The position numbers were made by a program, and so were the translations under genes. 64,000 nt of DNA, from NCBI GenBank assembly GCA_963765955.1, contig CAVXYA010000010.1:248001-312000 (forward strand), read 5' to 3'. Below, one piece after another: positions 59,667 through 64,000 of this stretch. Position 1 is the first letter of the stretch. Every line of letters starts with the position of its first letter. Below the pieces are notes generated by a model. The model did not search any database, had not been told where the DNA came from, and saw nothing but the letters and a program-made list of their open reading frames with translations. Origin of the DNA: JAXDMK01 sp963765955 (GTDB lineage Bacteria > Actinomycetota > Acidimicrobiia > Acidimicrobiales > AC-14).

Positions 59667-60884
59667 GTGCGCATCGCAATCCTCTCCCTCCACACCTCCC
59701 CCTTGGCCCAACCCGGCACCGGCGACGGTGGAGGGATGAACGTCTACGTCCGTGAGCTCTGCGGGGCGTTGGCCCGGGCCGGCGTCGAGTGCGACGTCTA
59801 CACCCGCACCTGGCGCGAGGGACTCCCGGCGGTGGTGGCGGTCGAGCCCGGGTTCCGGGTCCACCACGTCGACGCCGGTCTGCCCGCCCGGGTCGGGATC
59901 GACGAACTGGTCGGGCTGGTCGACGAGTTCACCGCCGGCGTCCGCCGTCAGCTCGAGGGCGCCTGGCGGCCCGACCTCATCCACGCCAACTACTGGCTGT
60001 CGGGGCTGTCGGGCCACGTCCTGAAGCACCAGCTCGGGCTCCCCCTGGTCTCGACGTTCCACACCCTGGCCCGGGTCAAGGCCGAGAACGACGCCGACCA
60101 CCACGGCGTGCGAGCCCGGGCCGAGGCCGACATCATCGGCTGCTCCGACGCCATCCTGGCACTGTCCCACGACGAGGCGGTCCAGCTCGAGCGCCTCTAC
60201 CACGCCGTTCCCGAGCGCATCGAGGTCGTCCCCCCGGGCGTCGACCACCGGCTGTTCTCGCCGGGCGACAAGGCCGAGGCCCGGGCTGCGATCGGGCTCG
60301 ACGGAATCGAGGCCCCCCTCCTGCTGTTCGTGGGCCGCATCCAGCCCCTAAAAGGCGCCGACGTCGCCGTGCGCACCCTGGCCGAGCTGTCCGACCGGCG
60401 GGCCCGGCTGGTCATCGTGGGCGGGCCCAGCGGCCCCGACGGTGAGAGCGAGCTGCGGCGGCTGCACGGCCTGGTCGACGACCTCGGCCTCCACGACCGC
60501 GTGCGATTCGTCGACCCCCGTCCCCACGAGGAGCTCACCGACTACTACCGGGCGGCCGACGTGTGCCTGGTGCCGAGCCGGTCGGAGTCGTTCGGCCTGG
60601 TCGCCCTGGAGGCGGCCGCCTGCGGCACGCCGGTGGTGGCCGCCGCCGTCGGGGGCCTGGCCACGCTCGTGGTCCCCGGCATCACCGGCTTCCTGGTCGA
60701 GGGCCGCGACCCGGCCGACTACGCCGCCTTCACCGCCAAGCTCCTCGACGATCCCGACCTGGCCGCCCTGATCGGGGCCCAGGCCTCGGCCCTGGCCCGG
60801 CGCTACCGGTGGTCGATCACGGGCGGACGCCTGCGCCGGCTCTACGCCGACCTGGCCGCCCGCCAGCTGGTCGAGTGCTCCTGA
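59667..60884 (+). CDS. mshA: D-inositol-3-phosphate glycosyltransferase (mycothiol)
   Basis: First committed enzyme of mycothiol synthesis (GT4 family, 405 aa). The N-terminus has SPLAQPGTGDGGGMNVYVRE, the family's diagnostic glycine loop, followed by YWLSGLSGHVLKHQLGLPLV and VPPGVDHRLFSPGDKAEAR. The donor site is SRSESFGLVALEAAACGTPV. GTG 59667 starts at MRIAILSLHTSP. It supplies the cofactor used by MscR (33924). Confidence 0.92.
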   Translation: MRIAILSLHTSPLAQPGTGDGGGMNVYVRELCGALARAGVECDVYTRTWREGLPAVVAVEPGFRVHHVDAGLPARVGIDELVGLVDEFTAGVRRQLEGAWRPDLIHANYWLSGLSGHVLKHQLGLPLVSTFHTLARVKAENDADHHGVRARAEADIIGCSDAILALSHDEAVQLERLYHAVPERIEVVPPGVDHRLFSPGDKAEARAAIGLDGIEAPLLLFVGRIQPLKGADVAVRTLAELSDRRARLVIVGGPSGPDGESELRRLHGLVDDLGLHDRVRFVDPRPHEELTDYYRAADVCLVPSRSESFGLVALEAAACGTPVVAAAVGGLATLVVPGITGFLVEGRDPADYAAFTAKLLDDPDLAALIGAQASALARRYRWSITGGRLRRLYADLAARQLVECS

Positions 60885-61275
60885 CGTCAGCAGGAAAAAC
60901 CCTCCGGATCCAGCCCGCCCGGGCTCCATCCGGGCGCCGTCCGCAGTAGTCTTCCCCCCCGGTCGCGCGGACCTGGCCCTTCCCCGGCTTGACGCCGGGG
61001 CGATGGCGCGGTCATCGGAATTCCATATGATTCGGTAGTTCCTGCTTGCGTTCCACCAGCATTTGGGGCTATCTTCTGGACGGCCCGAGGTGCGGAACGG
61101 GCGCCCGTTCGGGGAAGTGCGGGTGCTCGGGAGGTTCCTCGGGCCTTGTCGCGCCCGGGCCCCGGAAGGCATCCGGGCACACTCCCGGGAGCGCCTCCGG
61201 ATGAGGTTGCAACCCCTGGCCGGTGTCGTTAGTTTTGCCACCCTGGGGGGTCGGCGGGGCCTTCAGCACCCAATC
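60885..61275. other. 391-bp non-coding region between mshA and the M23 hydrolase gene
   Basis: Holds the mshA hairpin at 60904, then a less GC-rich stretch with a promoter-like pair TTGCGT (61046) and TATCTT (about 18 bp later). About 195 bases of GC-rich leader follow to ATG 61276, able to form several stems. I looked for the c-di-AMP (ydaO) riboswitch, known before cell-wall hydrolases in actinobacteria, and do not see its conserved core. Confidence 0.5.
60904..60933 (+). terminator. Hairpin after mshA
   Basis: CCGGAT..AGCCCG-CC-CGGGCT..ATCCGG forms a 12-bp stem with a 2 x 2 internal mismatch, 20 bases after the mshA stop. There is no U run, so it would be a weak or GC-type terminator. Confidence 0.45.
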
Positions 61276-62415
61276 ATGCCGAAGACGAGAAACCTCGCAT
61301 CCGCGCTCGTTGTGTTGCTGGTGGTGGCCCTGGCCCCACCGGCATGGTCCGCCGCCCCTTCGGGCACTCCCGAGGAGCAGCGGGACGCGGCCCGGGAGAA
61401 GAAGGCCGAGCTGGCGGCCCAGGTCGACACCCTCAAGGCCAGCAACGACGAGCTGGAGTCGGCGGTGCGGGCCCTCGACGCCGGCGTCGAGGTCCAGAGC
61501 AACCAGACCGAGTCGGCCAAGCGGGCGCTGCAGTCGGCGGAGACGGGCCTGGGCAGCGCCCAGTCCCGGCTGGCCGCCACCGAGCAAAAGATGGCCGGCC
61601 TCCGCCAGCAGGTGGCCGACGCCGCCGTCCGGGCCTACGTCCACCCCGGCGGCGACGCCCTCCTTGAGATCGTCCGGTCGAAGAGCCTGGGGGAGGCCAG
61701 CCGGCGCCAGGTCCTGCTGTCGTCCGTCGTCAGCAGCGACCGGGACGCCCTCGACCAGATGCGGGCCGCTCGCCAGGACCAGCAGTTCGACAAGGCCAAC
61801 CTGGCCAAGGCCCGCGACCTGGCCCAGGACCGGCGCAAGGCGGCCGCCGACCGCCTGGCCGAGCTCCAGGAGGCCCTCAACCAGCAGAACCGGCTGAAGG
61901 GCGCCCTCGACACCCGCATCGCCGAGTACACGGCCGAGGTCGACGCCCTCAGTCGAGAGGAAGCGACCCTGTCCGCCCTCATCCGGTCCCGCCAGGTCGA
62001 GGCCGAGGCCGACGTCGAGGCCGACAGCGAGGACGAAGCCGTCTCCGACTCAGGCATGGTCTGGCCCGCGTCGGGCGCCGTGACTTCGGGGTTCGGGATG
62101 CGGTGGGGACGGCTCCATTCCGGCATTGACATCGGGGCCGGCTACGGCGCGCCCATCCGGGCCGCCCAGAGCGGGACGGTGATCCTCGCCGGCTACAACG
62201 GCGGGTACGGGAACTGCGTGGTCATCGACCACGGCGGAGGGTTGAGCACCCTGTACGGCCACATGAGCAGCGTCGACGCGTCCGAGGGGCAGTCCGTCGA
62301 CGCCGGCGACTACATCGGCGACGTCGGGAGCTCCGGGAACTCGACCGGTCCCCACCTCCACTTCGAGACCAGGATCGGCGGCGACGCCGAGAACCCGATG
62401 CGGTACCTGCCCTAG
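61276..62415 (+). CDS. Secreted M23 peptidoglycan hydrolase with coiled-coil (EnvC-like)
   Basis: A 379-aa exported protein. The signal peptide is LASALVVLLVVALAPPAWSA. Residues 30-240 are a long coiled-coil, as in EnvC and RipA-type regulators of division hydrolases. The C-terminal LytM domain has zinc ligands in RLHSGIDIGAGYG and HLHFETRIGG, and the GYGNCVVIDHGGGLSTLYGH core. It probably cleaves peptide cross-links. A long leader suggests control at the RNA level. Confidence 0.9.
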   Translation: MPKTRNLASALVVLLVVALAPPAWSAAPSGTPEEQRDAAREKKAELAAQVDTLKASNDELESAVRALDAGVEVQSNQTESAKRALQSAETGLGSAQSRLAATEQKMAGLRQQVADAAVRAYVHPGGDALLEIVRSKSLGEASRRQVLLSSVVSSDRDALDQMRAARQDQQFDKANLAKARDLAQDRRKAAADRLAELQEALNQQNRLKGALDTRIAEYTAEVDALSREEATLSALIRSRQVEAEADVEADSEDEAVSDSGMVWPASGAVTSGFGMRWGRLHSGIDIGAGYGAPIRAAQSGTVILAGYNGGYGNCVVIDHGGGLSTLYGHMSSVDASEGQSVDAGDYIGDVGSSGNSTGPHLHFETRIGGDAENPMRYLP

Positions 62416-62432
62416 CGAGTCCGAACGCGTCT

Positions 62433-62450
62433 CGCCCGGGCGACCGGGCG
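62433..62450 (+). terminator. GNRA-capped hairpin after the M23 gene
   Basis: CGCCCGG-GCGA-CCGGGCG, a 7-bp stem with a GCGA tetraloop, starts 18 bases after the stop. There is no U run. Confidence 0.45.
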
Positions 62451-62511
62451 CCGTCGCAGGTAACATCGCCCCGCGTTTGCGGGCGGTGGACCGCACGCTT
62501 GGGGGACGGCG

Positions 62512-63051
62512 GTGCCTGAGGACCAAGAGACGACGGATCAGTGGCGGAAGGTGGCGGCGCGAGGTGTCCGGGCGGTCTTCGAGTCGGTCGTGGCCAAGGT
62601 CGTCGCGTCCGTGCTGGTCGGTGTGATGTTCGGCGCCGCCGTTGGTCGGGCGACGGTCGACGACAAGGCGACGAAGGGTCTGTTCGCGGAGATCGAGCAT
62701 GTCGTTTCGAGGGACGGCGGCCGCGGGTTGGGCCGGGACGTCCGGGTGTCGGGCACTGCCACCCCGGCTCTCCCGACGGGATTCGAGATGCGGTACGCGG
62801 TGATGGGAGACACCTTCTGGTACCCGCTCGATCGCGCCCTCATGGTGGTCGACGGCCACTGGGAGCTGGATGATTCCCTGGGATCAGTCGACGATCCCAC
62901 TCTGTTCACCCTGGCGATCATCTTCGGCAAGACCAGCGATTTCACGTCCTGGAGCGCAGGTGAACGAGCGTCCGACCGAGGACTGGCCACTGGACCGACC
63001 GACCATGGGCTGTACGTCCTCGCCGACCGCCGCGTCAGGCGGGTCCGCTAG
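62512..63051 (+). CDS. Single-span membrane protein, unknown function
   Basis: A 179-aa protein. GTG 62512 leads a charged segment, a helix with VVASVLVGVMFGAAVGRATV and an extracytoplasmic domain (GFEMRYAVMGDTFWYPLDRA; HWELDDSLGSVDDPTLFTLA). Its base composition is a little less GC-rich than its neighbours. No family is recognised. Confidence 0.55.
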   Translation: MPEDQETTDQWRKVAARGVRAVFESVVAKVVASVLVGVMFGAAVGRATVDDKATKGLFAEIEHVVSRDGGRGLGRDVRVSGTATPALPTGFEMRYAVMGDTFWYPLDRALMVVDGHWELDDSLGSVDDPTLFTLAIIFGKTSDFTSWSAGERASDRGLATGPTDHGLYVLADRRVRRVR

Positions 63052-63057
63052 CGGCGC

Positions 63058-63315
63058 CTACAGGTGCTCGGCGGCTGCCTTCTCCACTGCCGCGTGGATG
63101 TCGGCCCACTCGGTGCCCGGCACCCGGGTGACCGTGACGAAGCTCTTGACGCCAAAGATCGAGGCCACGCCGGGGGTCTCGAACACGGCCGCCGCGAAGG
63201 GGTTCCCGGCGGCCGCCTCCGCGCTCTTGAAGTTGATGGTGGACGGCAGGGTGGTGTCGAGGTCGTACTTGGTCGCGTCCGGGTTGGGGGTCGACGACGG
63301 GGAAACGGTGGCCAT
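63058..63315 (-). CDS. Nfu N-terminal-domain small protein
   Basis: An 85-aa stand-alone Nfu_N domain: PDATKYDLDTTLPSTINFKS and GVASIFGVKSFVTVTRVPGT with WADIHAAVEKA at the end. It lacks the Cys-bearing NifU domain, so it is not an Fe-S scaffold by itself. A larger Nfu_N-HEAT protein is encoded at 53618. ATG 63315 is used; upstream open frame is antisense to the next gene. Confidence 0.75.
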   Translation of the reverse strand: MATVSPSSTPNPDATKYDLDTTLPSTINFKSAEAAAGNPFAAAVFETPGVASIFGVKSFVTVTRVPGTEWADIHAAVEKAAAEHL

Positions 63316-63366
63316 GTCCGCGATGCTATGTCGAATCCCCCGCCACACCGGCGGTACCGTCGGGTC

Positions 63367-64000
63367 ATGGGTCCCACCGCCAGGTTCACCCAGCTGGTGC
63401 AGGGTCCCGAGGACCAGCTGGCCCTCGACGAGGCCGCCCTGCTCATCGCCGCCCACGCCTATCCCGACCTCGACGTCGACCGGGAGCTGGCCCGTCTCGA
63501 CACCCTGGCCGCCGGTTGCCCGGAGCCCACCCTCGAGGGCTGGCGCGACCATCTCTTCGTCGAGCTGGGCTTCACGGGCGACACCGAGCGCTACTACGAC
63601 GCCCGCAACTCGTTCCTCAACGACGTCCTCGACTCCCGCCGGGGGCTGCCCATCACCCTGTCGGTGGTGGGCATCGAGGTCGGCCGCCGCCTGGGCCTGC
63701 GCTTCGACGGCATCGGGATGCCGGGCCACTTCCTGCTCCGCCTGGCCGACGCGCCCGAGACCTTCGTCGACCCCTTCCAGGGGGGCGCCCTGCTCGACCG
63801 GCTGGGCTGCGTCCAGCGCTTCAACGCGGTCAACCCGCCTGCCCTTCCCTTCCTCGGCACCTACCTCGAACCGGTCGGGTCCGCGGGCCATCCTGGGCCG
63901 CATCCTGCAGAACCTGAAGGGCGTGTACACCCGCCAGGGCAACACCGACGGCCTGCGCTGGGTGTTCGACCTGCGCCTGGCCATCCCCGGCACGCCGCCG
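63367..64000 (+). CDS. SirB1-like transglutaminase-fold protein (partial, apparent +1 frameshift)
   Basis: ATG 63367 begins a SirB1/YchA-like protein: YYDARNSFLNDVLDSRRGLP, then ITLSVVGIEVGRRLGLRFDG, MPGHFLLRLADAPETFVDPF. Catalytic Cys of transglutaminases is not expected in this family. After GGG 63877-63879 one base must be skipped to continue into PRAILGRILQNLKGVYTRQG and the TPR-like C-terminus, which runs off the window. Confidence 0.75.
   Translation, partial: MGPTARFTQLVQGPEDQLALDEAALLIAAHAYPDLDVDRELARLDTLAAGCPEPTLEGWRDHLFVELGFTGDTERYYDARNSFLNDVLDSRRGLPITLSVVGIEVGRRLGLRFDGIGMPGHFLLRLADAPETFVDPFQGGALLDRLGCVQRFNAVNPPALPFLGTYLEPVGSAGHPGPHPAEPEGRVHPPGQHRRPALGVRPAPGHPRHAA

Noticed and set aside
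60885..61275. c-di-AMP (ydaO) riboswitch before the M23 hydrolase
   Set aside because: The context fits, but the conserved core elements of that aptamer are not visible in the leader.
62512..63051. Prophage or foreign insertion around the less GC-rich gene
   Set aside because: Only a slight composition change, no repeats, integrase or phage-like genes.

Overview
The window is very GC-rich, densely coded chromosomal DNA of an actinobacterium. Most starts are ATG, GTG or TTG, and many neighbouring genes overlap as ATGA, GTGA or TGATG. Markers include mycothiol genes (mshA and a mycothiol-dependent formaldehyde dehydrogenase, mscR), a Ni-superoxide dismutase with its maturation protease, an RsiG-type c-di-GMP anti-sigma factor and a caa3 oxidase. 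I infer an Acidimicrobiia-like lineage, but no rRNA is present to prove it.

Layout. 1-3.8 kb: a coiled-coil Pro/Ala-rich protein (cut by the window edge), a D-cysteine desulfhydrase-like enzyme and a TolB-like propeller. 3.8-14.4 kb: a cytochrome oxidase region with ctaB, two ctaG genes, a complete ctaC-D-E-F set, and before it a second subunit I/III pair whose subunit I lacks the oxygen-reducing centre. 14.4-23 kb: zinc uptake genes (znuA, znuCB) with Zur-like boxes, an M50 protease, serS behind a repeat array, and sdhCD. 23-33.5 kb: mixed membrane and secreted proteins, a broken ABC binding protein, a double-TIR protein and topoisomerase IB. 33.6-43.9 kb: mscR, an acyl-ACP desaturase, then a tight eight-gene cluster: thioester reductase-like SDR, class III aminotransferase, SRPBCC protein, acyl-CoA-dehydrogenase-like flavoprotein, membrane desaturase, ferritin-like diiron enzyme, small membrane protein and a DUF2156 aminoacyl-transferase-like protein. 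I read this as an undescribed aliphatic azoxy (N-N bond) biosynthetic cluster. It carries counterparts of VlmH, VlmB, VlmO and VlmA of the valanimycin pathway, joined to enzymes that would make a long-chain amine. 44-47.3 kb: an ArsR operon, tRNA-Lys and a 0.8-kb insert bounded by a 46-bp copy of the tRNA 3' end. 47.3-64 kb: DksA-like, UbiB-like, MaoC-like, MoaD-fusion, transglutaminase, Nfu/HEAT, sodN/sodX, rsiG, ispF-ispD/ispE, mshA, an M23 hydrolase and a SirB1-like protein cut by the edge.

Sequence quality. About fourteen apparent frameshifts interrupt otherwise well-conserved genes, including serS. Twelve are equivalent to one extra base. Unpolished sequence is the simplest explanation; seven of the eleven single-base cases sit directly after an in-frame CCC or GGG codon. 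Functions are inferred from motifs and context only; nothing was searched.
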